A DNA stretch of 64,000 nt, taken from contig JBKQSP010000076.1 in the NCBI GenBank assembly GCA_052143575.1, forward strand, positions 103,684 through 167,683, in the 5' to 3' direction. This stretch comes from JAKACA01 sp052143575 (GTDB lineage Bacteria > Actinomycetota > Acidimicrobiia > Acidimicrobiales > Bog-793). Shown one piece after another: positions 1 to 8,678 of this stretch (positions are counted from its first letter, which is position 1; every line of letters starts with the position of its first letter). The translations under genes and the position numbers were made by a program. The notes beneath the pieces were generated by a model that ran no database searches, was not told the DNA's origin, and worked only from the letters and a program-made list of their open reading frames with translations.

Positions 1-29
1 TCGAGAAGATCGAAATTCGTCGCACTCAT
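1..29 (-). CDS. nusA: NusA N-terminus (partial, runs off the window)
   Basis: Only the first nine codons and one base are inside the window (MSATNFDLL). The ATG overlaps the stop codon of the upstream rimP by the ATGA arrangement, so the two are translationally coupled. The call rests on the very conserved rimP-nusA order in bacteria and on the NFDLL start, which resembles the NFDML start of NusA, the transcription elongation/termination factor. Too short for an independent assignment. Confidence 0.7.
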
Positions 30-718
30 GGGGTCTCCGTCACGTGTCGGTCGTCGTCAGTCGTCTGCAGTTGGCGTTGGGCTCGGTTGGCGGTGGCGTT
101 GCTCGGCCGGCGGGCCGGCTGCCCGGCGGCGCCCGTCGCCGGTGCGGCGGCAACCGAGGCAGCCCGGCGCGCCTCGGCGGCGGCCCGGCTTCTCTCAGCT
201 GCAGAGGGGCGCGCCTCCCGGCGGTTGGGGCGCTCCGGCGACGGGGCGCTCGCCAGGGCGGCGCGCCAGTCGAACACGGTGTGAGCACGCTCGAGGTCGC
301 TGTAGCGGAGCCGCCGCTCCCCGCCCGTGGCGGCGAGAGCCAGGACGATTCCCTTCTCGTCGGCGGCCGCCAGCTGGCCCTCGAAACGGCGCTCGCCGTC
401 GTCGGCGACGCCCGGGCGGAGGCGCACGGCGATCTCGCTGCCCACGAACTTCGCGAAGTGCTCGGGCCGGCGCAGGCGGCGCTCGACGCCCGGGCTCGTG
501 ACCTCGAGCTCGTAGCGACCACCGGGGACGGCATCGGCCTCGTCGAGAGCGTGCGAGACGGCCGCCGTCGCCCGGCTGATGGCGGCGAGGTCGAGGCCCG
601 CCTCGCGGTCGATGGTGACCTTGAGGTGACCGGGGTGCGACTCCACGTCCACGAGCTCGATCCCGAGGTCCGAGAGCACGGGCGCGACAACACGCTCGAC
701 GGTCTCTGTCGTGTTCAT
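26..718 (-). CDS. rimP: Ribosome maturation factor RimP
   Basis: RimP acts in the cytoplasm in maturation of the 30S subunit. The 230-residue product has the RimP N-domain (VAPVLSDLGIELVDVE, about residues 10-25; VTSPGVERRL around 75-84, the family signature) and a C-terminal SH3-like domain to about residue 155. After that comes an unusual Arg/Ala-rich tail of about 70 residues, probably disordered. The ATG at 718 is chosen because it has an AAAGGAG ribosome site and matches the family start; the frame stays open upstream to 832 but that part is not RimP-like. It overlaps nusA by 4 nt, so this is the head of the usual rimP-nusA operon. Confidence 0.95.
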   Translation of the reverse strand: MNTTETVERVVAPVLSDLGIELVDVESHPGHLKVTIDREAGLDLAAISRATAAVSHALDEADAVPGGRYELEVTSPGVERRLRRPEHFAKFVGSEIAVRLRPGVADDGERRFEGQLAAADEKGIVLALAATGGERRLRYSDLERAHTVFDWRAALASAPSPERPNRREARPSAAERSRAAAEARRAASVAAAPATGAAGQPARRPSNATANRAQRQLQTTDDDRHVTETP

Positions 719-763
719 CTGCCCTGCTCCTTTCTCCTGCTCGTGTCCGACCGACACCCGACA

Positions 764-791
764 AAACAAAAACGTGGGCAACCGCCCACGT
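764..791 (-). terminator. Rho-independent terminator in front of rimP
   Basis: On the minus strand an 8-bp perfect stem (ACGTGGGC, tetraloop GGTT, GCCCACGT) is followed at once by TTTTTGTTTTG. It lies after the sigma-factor gene (which stops at 888) and 46 bp before the rimP ATG. It most simply ends sigma-gene transcripts. A -10-like TATGCT at 833-828 lies upstream of it, so if that is the rimP promoter the hairpin would sit inside the rimP leader and act as an attenuator. Confidence 0.85.
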
Positions 792-887
792 CCCTCCACT
801 GCAAATCCCACCAGAACGGCTCGGGAAAGCATAGTCCCGGCGGGCGCGTTCGCGTACTCCCCAGCGGGCTAGCGGGTGCCTCGAACC

Positions 888-1310
888 TCAGAGTTGAGAG
901 TCGCCGAGCTGGGCTCTCAGCGAGGCGCGGGCGAGCTCGAGCTGCTTGCGCACCGTCCCTTCGGCGATGCCGAGAGAGTGGGCGGCCTCCTTCGTGCTGA
1001 GGCCGCTCATCAGGCACATCACGGCGCAGGCTCGCCTCCGCGGCGGCATGGCGGCGATCGCCGCCACGACGGCCGTCCGCGTGACGACCCCACCGGCGAG
1101 GTCGTCTGCGCTCTCGGGCTCGTAGTCGAGGGGGCCCTCGCGACGAAAGGTACGCCTGGCGAGCCGAAAAGCGACCCGGTAGACGTAGCCGGCCGGGTTT
1201 GTCCCGAGCCGCACGCGCCGCCAGTGCCCAAGCGTGCGGGCAAAGGCCTCCTGCGCGACGTCCTCGGCGCCGGCGCGGTCGAGGCCGCCGATCTCGAGAG
1301 CGCGCACCAA
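888..1310 (-). CDS. ECF-type RNA polymerase sigma factor (start codon unresolved)
   Basis: Sigma-70 family protein of the small (region 2 plus region 4) type. Region 2 is seen in AGAEDVAQEAFARTLGHWRR, and region 4 with its helix-turn-helix in LSTKEAAHSLGIAEGTVRKQ near the C-terminus. The coordinates begin at the first ATG/GTG/TTG-type codon (TTG, 1310), but region 2.1 homology clearly continues upstream in frame (FVTVYEAHYGRL, from about 1346), and no ATG, GTG or TTG occurs in that frame further up. The true start is therefore a rare codon, or there is a sequence error. It follows a gene for a single-pass membrane protein with anti-sigma-like topology, though sigma genes usually come first. 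Confidence 0.85.
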   Translation of the reverse strand: MVRALEIGGLDRAGAEDVAQEAFARTLGHWRRVRLGTNPAGYVYRVAFRLARRTFRREGPLDYEPESADDLAGGVVTRTAVVAAIAAMPPRRRACAVMCLMSGLSTKEAAHSLGIAEGTVRKQLELARASLRAQLGDSQL

Positions 1311-1446
1311 ACGTCCGTAATGCGCCTCGTAGACGGTGACGAAGTCGGGTGCCGCCCCGGGAACGGGATCTGTGGATATCTCGACAGTCTGGCTCAGGGC
1401 GCTGCCGATCCCGGCGTCAACGAGCTGTGGAGGGCTCGACAGGGCT

Positions 1447-2748
1447 TCAGGGCGCCGTGGAGGCGGCCGGCGGGGCGACCACCATCGTCGTCGAGGCGGA
1501 TCCGGAGCCCGCTGCCGAGCCGGCTGCGCCCCCGGTCGTGCCGGCCTGCACCGTCGCCGGCGGCGATGTCACCGTGGTCGGCGGAGGCGTTGCCGTGCCG
1601 ACCGAGTTCACCGGCTGCACGAGGTAACGGCACACCGGCGCCACCGGCGCCGTTGCGAGCGATCCGGCAGCGGGAAGGTGAGCGGTCTCGAGCGTGCGGC
1701 CGGAGTACGACGTCGCCGTCAGCGTGAGAGCGCCCGCACGGGCGAGATCCGTCGAGGCCGGAACGACCTCGGCGAGCACGGCCCATCCGCCCTTCGGCGC
1801 CATGGCGTCCGACGTGCCGGAGGCGAAGTGGGCCGACACCGACGACACCGAGGAGCTCGTGCGGGCGACGGCGAGGACGACCGACTCGCCGCTCGAGAAG
1901 CGGGCTGCAGCGGAGGCCACGACGGAGAACGCCTGGCTGCTCGAGCCCCCTGCAGGCACGAAGAGGGTCTCGGTGACGCCCTTGACCTCGACGCTCACTT
2001 GCAGCTCGCTCGAGGTCGGGCAGAGACCGACGAAGGGCAGCGCCTTGGCGACCTTGACCGTGCCGGACCCGCTGCTGCCAGACGACGCCGTCGGTGCTCC
2101 GCCGGAAGTGCCGCCCTTCGACGCAGGTGACAACGGTGTCGTGGGGTGAATCACCACCGGGTAGCGGAAGCTCACGAGCGAGGCCGTCAGGCTGAGCCCG
2201 TCCACCTGCCGGGTGAAGAGCAGCCGGCTGGCGCCGACGCTGTACACGGGCTCACACAGCCCCGGACAATCCTTGGTCCCCCTGCCGAAGCCGCCGCCGG
2301 CGTTCGTGCTGGAGGCGACGGGCAGAGCGGCGGGCCGGAAGGTGCCCGTCGCCTGCAACGCCGGCGAGGCGGCGACGAAGCCGAACTCACCCGGCGCCGC
2401 CGCCGCTGGGCTCGCCGAGGCGCCTTCGACGGTCGGGTTGTTGGCGGCCGGCTGGGCGCCCAAGGCGACACCGGAGGCGACATCCCAGCTCAGCCCGGGC
2501 GGTGCCTTCGCTCCGATCGACGTGATCGGGTGTGTCCCGGCGGCGCTCTTCGTTCCGCCGTTCTGGGCGAGCCGCAGGCCGGCGCCGGCGCCGGCGAGGG
2601 CAACGACGATGGTCGTCGTCGCCACGATGTGGAACTGGCGAGCCCGGCGGCGCCGGTGTCGGGCCACCACCTGCCGCAGCACGTCGTGGCTCGCCGCAGG
2701 TCCGGTGCCGTCGTCGAGCACGTTGGCGAGATCGAAGTCGTCATTCAT
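1447..2748 (-). CDS. Single-pass membrane protein, possible partner of the sigma factor
   Basis: 433 residues, not assignable to a named family. A short charged cytoplasmic N-terminus (residues 1-40, including VLRQVVARHRRRRAR) is followed by one membrane segment (about 43-62) and a long extracytoplasmic part rich in Ala, Gly, Ser and Thr. The last 60 residues are a low-complexity Pro/Thr/Ala tail. This topology resembles anti-sigma factors, and the gene lies directly upstream of the sigma gene, but no zinc-binding anti-sigma motif (HxxxCxxC) is visible. The ATG at 2748 has only a weak AAGAG site. The role as an anti-sigma factor is inference from topology and neighbourhood. Confidence 0.7.
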   Translation of the reverse strand: MNDDFDLANVLDDGTGPAASHDVLRQVVARHRRRRARQFHIVATTTIVVALAGAGAGLRLAQNGGTKSAAGTHPITSIGAKAPPGLSWDVASGVALGAQPAANNPTVEGASASPAAAAPGEFGFVAASPALQATGTFRPAALPVASSTNAGGGFGRGTKDCPGLCEPVYSVGASRLLFTRQVDGLSLTASLVSFRYPVVIHPTTPLSPASKGGTSGGAPTASSGSSGSGTVKVAKALPFVGLCPTSSELQVSVEVKGVTETLFVPAGGSSSQAFSVVASAAARFSSGESVVLAVARTSSSVSSVSAHFASGTSDAMAPKGGWAVLAEVVPASTDLARAGALTLTATSYSGRTLETAHLPAAGSLATAPVAPVCRYLVQPVNSVGTATPPPTTVTSPPATVQAGTTGGAAGSAAGSGSASTTMVVAPPAASTAP

Positions 2749-2797
2749 CTCTTGTTCAAAGCCTCCAGCTCCGGCAATCGCGTACGGGTCGGCGAGA

Positions 2798-3643
2798 TCA
2801 GCCCTGCAGGGCGTACACGACGCTCACCTGCACGCTGATGGGCTGGCTACCGGCCTGCAGCGGCACGGCAGCGGCGCTGGCGGCCTGCGCCAAGTCGCCA
2901 CCGTAGTAGTAGGTCGGCTGGGCGTTCTCCTCGTCGGTCACCTTCACGATGGCGCCGAGGGTGAGGCCGGCCCCCGTCGCCAGCTGGCTGGCCTCGGTAC
3001 GGGCGTTCAGCATCGCCTCGCCGCGGGCCGTCGCCAGCAGACCTGACGTGTTCGAGATCGAGAACGAGATGCCGTAGAGGGTGACGCCGTTGCCGACGGC
3101 GCCGGCGGCGGCGTCGAGGGCCGAACCGGCCTCATCGACGGCATGCATCGTGACGTCGAGGTCGTCGTCGACCGAGAAGCCCGTGACATTTCCGTACTTG
3201 TTCGTGTTGGCGTAGATGTCGAGCTGTGACGTCTGCATCTCAGAGGCCGTGACACCGCGCGCCTCGAGCGCAGCCTCCAGCCTTGCCACCTGGGAGTTGT
3301 TGTGAGCGAGAGCGCCTGTGGCCGTCGCCGCCGTGGAGTGCACGCCGATCTGGAAGCTGACGGTGTCCGGCGTGCCCTCCACGGTGGCGGCGCCGGTGAC
3401 GGTGATCTCGGCACCGGGTTCCGCCGCCGCCGAGCTCTTGGAGGCCAGCACCGCCGTGCGGCTGGCGGGCCGGCTCGAGTGCGGAAGGGCGAAACCGGCA
3501 GTACCGGCGGCCACGACGAGGGCGACACCTCCTGCGATCAGGGTGTGGCGTCTCGTGGCGCCCCGGTGGCGCCGGAGCGGCGGCGCCGCCGGCGCCCCGT
3601 CGGCGTTGTCCTCGGGCGTGGGTGCGGTTGCAACGTCGTCCAT
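2798..3643 (-). CDS. SIMPL-domain (DUF541) protein, membrane anchored
   Basis: 281 residues. After a cytoplasmic N-terminus there is one hydrophobic segment (HTLIAGGVALVVAAGTAGFA, about 33-52), then a SIMPL/DUF541 domain starting at EITVTGAATVEGTPDTVSF and reaching the C-terminus (QPISVQVSVVYAL). SIMPL domains occur in periplasmic or surface proteins of largely unknown function, such as YggE of E. coli linked to oxidative stress. ATG 3643 is chosen for its GGAGGAG ribosome site 6 nt upstream; a longer open frame to 3808 lacks one. It is divergent from the Tad operon and 49 bp upstream of the membrane protein gene ending at 1447. Confidence 0.88.
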   Translation of the reverse strand: MDDVATAPTPEDNADGAPAAPPLRRHRGATRRHTLIAGGVALVVAAGTAGFALPHSSRPASRTAVLASKSSAAAEPGAEITVTGAATVEGTPDTVSFQIGVHSTAATATGALAHNNSQVARLEAALEARGVTASEMQTSQLDIYANTNKYGNVTGFSVDDDLDVTMHAVDEAGSALDAAAGAVGNGVTLYGISFSISNTSGLLATARGEAMLNARTEASQLATGAGLTLGAIVKVTDEENAQPTYYYGGDLAQAASAAAVPLQAGSQPISVQVSVVYALQG

Positions 3644-3806
3644 CTCTGTCTCCTCCGTAGCTGCGATGTGGTCGAGGGCGAACCCTCTCGCAACTACAAA
3701 GAACGGCAGGGGCGCGATCGCGTACCTGTGGTTGTGAACACCGGGGTGGATAACTCGGACGCTCGGCGGTAGGTCGAGCGGTAGGCGGGCTGCACAAGAT
3801 GACGCC

Positions 3807-4601
3807 ATGCCGCTTGCGTCCCTCCGCTCCGCACGTCCCTACGAGCCTGCTGAGGACGACGTCGCCTTCGGCGGCCAGCTGCGCAGGCGTCGTCCGCACC
3901 GCCGGCGGGCCAGCCCGGAGGCACGCCGTCCCATGCTCGTGGCAGTCGGCGCCTTCGTCGTCATCGCTTGCGCTCTCGCCGGCGCCGAGGTGGCAGCACG
4001 CGTCGATCATCGATCAGGCTTCCTCGCCGTCGACACTTACGTTCCGCAGGGCGGCACGGTGACGGCGGCGGACCTCACAGTGGTGAGCCTGTCGGCCGGC
4101 GGCGGCCTCGCCGCCGTCCCTGCCGGCGACGCGGGCGCCGTCGTCGGGCGCCGAGCGAGCGAGCCGCTCGAGCCGGGAAGCCTGCTCACGCCCGCTGACG
4201 TCACGGTGGCGGCTCCCTTGCCTCCGGGCGACGCGCTCGTGGGCAGCAGCCTGTCGACGGCACAAGCCCCCGGCGGGCTTGCCGCCGGCACACCGGTGAT
4301 CGTCGTGCTCGGCGGGCAGGGAGCTGCCGTCTCCGCGGGCGGCGGCACCGGCGCGGCGGCAGCGGCGGCGGCAACCGGGACGCCTTCTCGTTCCACCACA
4401 TCCCCGGCGCCCGGATCGTTCGGGTCGAACGTCCTGGCGGTGGGTACGGTCTATGCGGTCGCGGCACCGCCGGAGAGCGATGCCACCTCGGGCGACGAGA
4501 TCGTCACGCTGGAAGTGCCGAAGTCAGAGGCCGCAGCCGTCACGGCCGCCAGTGCGATCGGCGACGTCAGCCTCGCCGAGATCGGAGAGCCGGCGTCGTG
4601 A
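3807..4601 (+). CDS. cpaB: CpaB/RcpC-like SAF-domain protein of the Tad pilus
   Basis: 264 residues with one membrane segment (about 43-62) followed by a SAF/ChapFlgA-type domain (FLAVDTYVPQGGTVTAADLT; GRRASEPLEPGSLLTPADV). In Tad/Flp systems CpaB (RcpC) is a periplasmic pilus-assembly factor. The rest is Gly/Ala-rich with a second conserved patch at the end (GDEIVTLEVPKSEAAAVTAA), which matches the CpaB C-terminus. It is the first gene of the plus-strand Tad operon and overlaps the next gene by 4 nt. Actinobacterial CpaB proteins are very divergent, so the exact role is inferred from order and the SAF domain. Confidence 0.8.
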   Translation: MPLASLRSARPYEPAEDDVAFGGQLRRRRPHRRRASPEARRPMLVAVGAFVVIACALAGAEVAARVDHRSGFLAVDTYVPQGGTVTAADLTVVSLSAGGGLAAVPAGDAGAVVGRRASEPLEPGSLLTPADVTVAAPLPPGDALVGSSLSTAQAPGGLAAGTPVIVVLGGQGAAVSAGGGTGAAAAAAATGTPSRSTTSPAPGSFGSNVLAVGTVYAVAAPPESDATSGDEIVTLEVPKSEAAAVTAASAIGDVSLAEIGEPAS

Positions 4602-5473
4602 CCCTCGTCACCGTGTCCACCGTTAAAGGTGCGCCGGGCGGCACGACGGTGGCCCTGCTCTTGGCCCGTCGCTTCGCCGAGAGCAGGCGCCGCCAAGGCG
4701 GGACGCCCGTACTGGCCGAGTGCGACCTTTCCGGCGGCGACTTGGCGCCGGCACTTGGTCTTCTCGGGGTTCCCGGAATGGCTTCCCTTGCCGTGGCCGC
4801 CCGCCACGGCCTCACCGAGGAGCTTCTGACGGGACACGCTCAGGTCAGCTCCTCGCTGCCCGACCTGCGCCTCCTTCTCGGTATCGCCGGGCCGGAACAG
4901 GGCGCCGCCCTCAGCTGGATGTGGCGCGATCTCGCCCGCCTGCTGTCCTCCCCCTCGCTCGTGGCGGTCGCCGACCTCGGGCGCTGCGGCATCGACGATC
5001 GCCAGGGCGAACTGTGCCGAGCGGCAGGAGCGAACCTGCTCGTCACGACCGACGGAGTCGCCGCCCTCCTGCATGCAAGAGCAGCCGTCGAGTCCGCTGA
5101 ACGGGACGGATGCCCTCTCGCCCTCGTCGTCACCGGGGTGCGCAGGAGGCGGCTCTCCCAGATCGCCGAGGCGACCGGGGCCGAGGTGCTCGGCGCCATC
5201 CGATACGACCCGCGGGCTGTCTCCGGCGTGCTGCAGCTGGGCGGGTCCCCGCGCCGCGCCGGGATGTCACGAGGGCCGCAGTCGAGCGAAGGGGCTCTCG
5301 GCGACGTAGCCGCCATCGCGTCGAGGTTGGCCGGCCGCCTGCCAGACCTCGGAGCAGCGATGACCCTCGATCCGAGGGCAGAACGGGTTTCGTCCTCGCT
5401 TGCCTCCACCAGGCTCGCCGTCACGAACGGGGCCGTCGGCCGGCTCCGGCGGCGCCTGCCCCTCCTCGGATGA
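4598..5473 (+). CDS. TadZ/CpaE-like ATPase with degenerate P-loop
   Basis: 291 residues of the ParA/MinD superfamily. The N-terminal strand and P-loop region reads TVKGAPGGTTVALLLARRFA (about 8-27). The signature lysine is kept (KGAP) but the lysine that should precede the T-T is a glycine, so the deviant Walker A is incomplete. The next conserved block, LAECDLSGGDLAPALGLLG (about 40-58), is Walker A'. TadZ/CpaE proteins place the Tad machine at its site in the cell, and several are poor ATPases. Starts with GTG overlapping cpaB by 4 nt, and its stop overlaps the cpaF ATG. Confidence 0.78.
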   Translation: MTLVTVSTVKGAPGGTTVALLLARRFAESRRRQGGTPVLAECDLSGGDLAPALGLLGVPGMASLAVAARHGLTEELLTGHAQVSSSLPDLRLLLGIAGPEQGAALSWMWRDLARLLSSPSLVAVADLGRCGIDDRQGELCRAAGANLLVTTDGVAALLHARAAVESAERDGCPLALVVTGVRRRRLSQIAEATGAEVLGAIRYDPRAVSGVLQLGGSPRRAGMSRGPQSSEGALGDVAAIASRLAGRLPDLGAAMTLDPRAERVSSSLASTRLAVTNGAVGRLRRRLPLLG

Positions 5474-6840
5474 CCTCCCTCACGACACGAGCAGGCGACT
5501 CCTTCGACCCGAGCGTCTCCCGGCTTGCCCGCGAGATCCGGTCAGAGGTTGCCGAATCCCTCGCGACGAGAGGATCCGGGAACCGCCGCCTCGACCTCGC
5601 CAGGGAGGCAAGCGTGCTGGAGGCGGCGCGAGAGCTCGTCGGCCGGGCACTCGAACAACGCATCGCCAGCACGATGGCGGGCGGCGGGAACCCACCGGAC
5701 CCCGGTTACGAGCGGGCCGTTGCCGACCTCGTGATCGCCATGCTGTTCGGCCTCGGGCTCCTGCAACGGTTCGTGGACGACCCGTCGGTGGAGAACATCG
5801 ACGTCAACGGGGCCGCCCGCGCCTGGGTGACGTACGCCGACGGCCGCAAGCAGGAGGTCGGCCCCATCGCCGAGAGCGACGACGAGTTGATCGCCACGAT
5901 CCGAGCCGCCGGGGCGCGGTTCGGTCTGGCGGAGCGGCGCTTCGACAGCGCACAGCCCGAGCTCGACCTGCGCCTTCCTGACGGCAGCCGGCTTTCCGCC
6001 GTCATGAGTGTGACCGAGCATCCCGTCATCGACATTCGCCGGCACCGCCTGAGCGATCACACCCTCGGGGACCTCGTCGCCCTCGGAATGCTCGACGAGG
6101 AGCTTGCCGGGTTCCTTGCCGCTGCCGTCCGTTGCAAGCGCAGTCTGCTCGTCTCAGGGGCGATGAACGCCGGCAAGACGACCCTGCTGCGAGCCCTGGC
6201 GGCGGAGATCCCGCCCATCGAGCGCATCGTCACGATCGAGCAAGCGCTCGAGCTGGGCCTCGATCGCCAAACCGACCGCCACCCGGACTGCGTCGCCATG
6301 GAGGCACGCCTCCCGAACACCGAAGGCGTCGGCGGCATCTCGATGGCTCAGCTCGTCCGCCGGTCGCTGCGCATGAACGCCTCGCGCGTCATCGTCGGCG
6401 AGGTCCTCGGTGACGAGGTCATCCCGATGCTCAACGCCATGAGTCAGGGCCGCTCGGGCTCGATGGCCACCATCCACGCCGATTCGTCGCTCGGCGTCTT
6501 CCGCCGGATCGCCGCCTATGCCGTGCAGGCACCGGAGCGCCTTCCCCTCGAGGCCACCAACCTCCTCCTCGCCGGTTCGGTCCATTTCGTCATCCACGTT
6601 GACGTCGGCGACGATCCCGCTGCCGGGGCCACATCCCGGGCGGGGCCCCGCCGCCGCCAGATTGCCTCGGTTCGGGAGGTCGTCGACGCCGAGGGCTCGA
6701 TGATCGTCTCGAACGAGGTGTGGCGGCCCGGCCCCGACGGACGTGCCCGGCCAGCCGCCCCACTGCGGGACGCCACAGCGACGGCGCTGGCCACGGCCGG
6801 TTACGACAGCCGCCGTTCTGCTCTCGCGAGGCCGTGGTGA
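5470..6840 (+). CDS. cpaF: CpaF/TadA secretion ATPase
   Basis: 456 residues, full length for the type II/IV secretion ATPase that drives Flp pilus assembly at the inner face of the membrane. Seen: the N-terminal domain with ENIDVNGA (about 108-115), Walker A GAMNAGKT (230-237; the AMN form is common in actinobacterial CpaF), Walker B region VIVGEV (307-312) and the His box MATIHADSS (332-340). ATG 5470 overlaps the stop of the preceding gene (ATGA), which fixes the start; a longer frame upstream is only read-through in another gene. The stop overlaps the GTG of the TadB gene. Confidence 0.95.
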   Translation: MTSLTTRAGDSFDPSVSRLAREIRSEVAESLATRGSGNRRLDLAREASVLEAARELVGRALEQRIASTMAGGGNPPDPGYERAVADLVIAMLFGLGLLQRFVDDPSVENIDVNGAARAWVTYADGRKQEVGPIAESDDELIATIRAAGARFGLAERRFDSAQPELDLRLPDGSRLSAVMSVTEHPVIDIRRHRLSDHTLGDLVALGMLDEELAGFLAAAVRCKRSLLVSGAMNAGKTTLLRALAAEIPPIERIVTIEQALELGLDRQTDRHPDCVAMEARLPNTEGVGGISMAQLVRRSLRMNASRVIVGEVLGDEVIPMLNAMSQGRSGSMATIHADSSLGVFRRIAAYAVQAPERLPLEATNLLLAGSVHFVIHVDVGDDPAAGATSRAGPRRRQIASVREVVDAEGSMIVSNEVWRPGPDGRARPAAPLRDATATALATAGYDSRRSALARPW

Positions 6841-7703
6841 TCGCCCTCTACGGATGTGTCGGAACCCTTCTCGGCGGCGGCCTCGTGCTCATCGCCGGCG
6901 GACTGGGCCTCGTGCCGCTTTCGCCGTGGCGCCGCTCATCGGGACTCGGCGCTTCGGGGCGCCGGAGCCCCTCCGCACGACGCCCTCACGTACCCGTCGG
7001 CGACGCCGTCCTCGCCGCTGCTTGCAGCCTCGTCGCCCTCGTGATCACTCGTTGGCCGATGGCGGTTCCCCTCGCTGCGCTCGCCGTCCTGGGCGGCCGC
7101 GGCTTGGCGGGAGGCCCCGCCCGCACGACAATCGAGCGTCTCGAGGCCATTGCCGCTTGGACCGAGATGCTGCGGGACACCCTGGCAGGCGCCGCCGGGC
7201 TGACTCAGGCCCTTGTCGCCACCGCAGCCATCGCTCCGGAGCCCGTGCGCCCGCACGTCTCCGCGCTGGCGGCTCGCCTCAACGCCGGCGTCCCCGTCGT
7301 TCCGGCGCTGGTCCAGCTCGGCGAGGACATCGCCGATCCGGCCGCGGACACGATCGTCGCCTGTCTTGTCATGGCCGCGTCGGAGCGGGCGCAACGCCTC
7401 GGGGACCTACTCGGCGCACTGGCGGAGTCGACGCGGGACGAAGTGTCCATGCGCCTCGGCGTCGAGGCAGCCCGCGCTTCTGCCCGGACGGCCGTGAGGA
7501 TGATCACGGGCTTCTCGTTCGGCCTGCTCGGCCTCATGGCTGTGTTTGCCCGCTCGTACCTGGCGCCGTACCGCACCGCCGAGGGGCAGCTGGTCCTCGC
7601 CGCCGTCGGTTGCATCTACGGCTTCGGACTCTGGCTGATGGCGCTCATGGTGCGCCCGAAGCCCTTCCCGCGCCTCGCCGTGCAGCGAGTCGAGATGTCG
7701 TGA
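6837..7703 (+). CDS. tadB: TadB-like type II secretion system F protein
   Basis: 288 residues. Integral membrane platform protein of the Tad pilus (T2SSF/GspF family). Hydrophobic segments lie at the N-terminus (IALYGCVGTLLGGGLVLIAG), around 60-90 and in a C-terminal pair (FSFGLLGLMAVFARSYLA; LVLAAVGCIYGFGLWLMALM). The cytoplasmic helical domain between them carries the T2SSF pattern (AAWTEMLRDTLAGAAGLTQAL). The GTG at 6837 overlaps the cpaF stop as GTGA; a second in-frame GTG is directly before it. Stop overlaps the next GTG. Confidence 0.88.
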   Translation: MIALYGCVGTLLGGGLVLIAGGLGLVPLSPWRRSSGLGASGRRSPSARRPHVPVGDAVLAAACSLVALVITRWPMAVPLAALAVLGGRGLAGGPARTTIERLEAIAAWTEMLRDTLAGAAGLTQALVATAAIAPEPVRPHVSALAARLNAGVPVVPALVQLGEDIADPAADTIVACLVMAASERAQRLGDLLGALAESTRDEVSMRLGVEAARASARTAVRMITGFSFGLLGLMAVFARSYLAPYRTAEGQLVLAAVGCIYGFGLWLMALMVRPKPFPRLAVQRVEMS

Positions 7704-8605
7704 CCACCGCCCTCGTGCTCCTCGGGCTGTGCGCCGGTTTCGGACTCGTGCTGGCGGCAGCGGGCTTGGCCGTGCGGCAACCGAGCCTCGCCGAAGAGAT
7801 GGCTCGCTTCGACCGCCCCGCCCTGGAGACCACCTCCCGACGACCTCTCGCCGGGAGGGGCCCGATGCGGACCTTCACGAGGGTGGAGCGCTCGGTGGAA
7901 CAGCGGCTTGTACCGCCCGAGAAACGTTCGGAGCGCGCTCGCGACCTTGCGGTCACCGATCGCACCCTGGAGCGACATCTCGTCGTGATGGCCGTCACGA
8001 CGCTGCTCGGCACGTTGGCGCCTCTCGTGGTGGCCGGCGTGCTGGCGGCAGCGGGCTGGCGTCTTCCGCTTGCCGTTGTGCCCGTCGCCGCAGCTCTTGG
8101 CGCTGTTGCGGGGGTCGTGGCGACCGCCGTCGAGCTGCGACGCTCGGCAGCTCGTGCCCGTCACCGCTTTCTCGGCGGGCTCAGCTGCTGGCTGGAGCTC
8201 GTGGCGCTCGGGCAAGCCGGCGGCATGGGCGTGGAGAGCGCCCTCGACGCCGCAACCCGCATCTCACCGGACCCGACCTTCTCCCGCATCGGCCAGGCGC
8301 TGCAGCGATCTCGCCACGCCGGGCTGACGCCGTGGGACGAGTTGGGTCGGCTTGGCACCGAGCTCGGCATCCAGCCCCTCGATGAGCTGGCGGCGAGCCT
8401 GGGCCTGGCTGGAGCGGAGGGTGCTCGCATCCGGGCAAGCCTGCAGGCGAAGTCGGCATCGCTCCGGCGACGCCAGATGTCGCAGGCTCAGTCGCAGGCG
8501 AACTCCGTCACCGAACGGCTCTTTCTCCCTTCGATCGTCCTGATGCTCGGATTCCTCGTCTTCGTCATGTTTCCCGCAGGCGTCAGCCTCGCTCACGTCC
8601 TGTGA
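7700..8605 (+). CDS. tadC: TadC-like type II secretion system F protein
   Basis: 301 residues, second T2SSF-type platform protein. An N-terminal membrane segment (LVLLGLCAGFGLVLAAAGLA), a pair near 97-140 and a C-terminal segment (FLPSIVLMLGFLVFVMFPAG) enclose the cytoplasmic F-domain (LVALGQAGGMGVESALDAAT about 172-191). TadB and TadC usually occur as neighbours and form the inner-membrane platform. GTG start at 7700 is set by the GTGA overlap with tadB. Confidence 0.88.
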   Translation: MTTALVLLGLCAGFGLVLAAAGLAVRQPSLAEEMARFDRPALETTSRRPLAGRGPMRTFTRVERSVEQRLVPPEKRSERARDLAVTDRTLERHLVVMAVTTLLGTLAPLVVAGVLAAAGWRLPLAVVPVAAALGAVAGVVATAVELRRSAARARHRFLGGLSCWLELVALGQAGGMGVESALDAATRISPDPTFSRIGQALQRSRHAGLTPWDELGRLGTELGIQPLDELAASLGLAGAEGARIRASLQAKSASLRRRQMSQAQSQANSVTERLFLPSIVLMLGFLVFVMFPAGVSLAHVL

Positions 8606-8678
8606 CCACCACCTCTCGCGGGACTCGCCCGCCCGCACGCCAATACGCCCGCCGGGCGCTCAACCGAAGGGACTCCAA

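Noticed and set aside
1371..1380. DnaA-box-like TGTGGATAT, and another GGTGGATAA near 3748
   Set aside because: Isolated single near-matches with no cluster, AT-rich unwinding region or dnaA/dnaN genes; not an origin.
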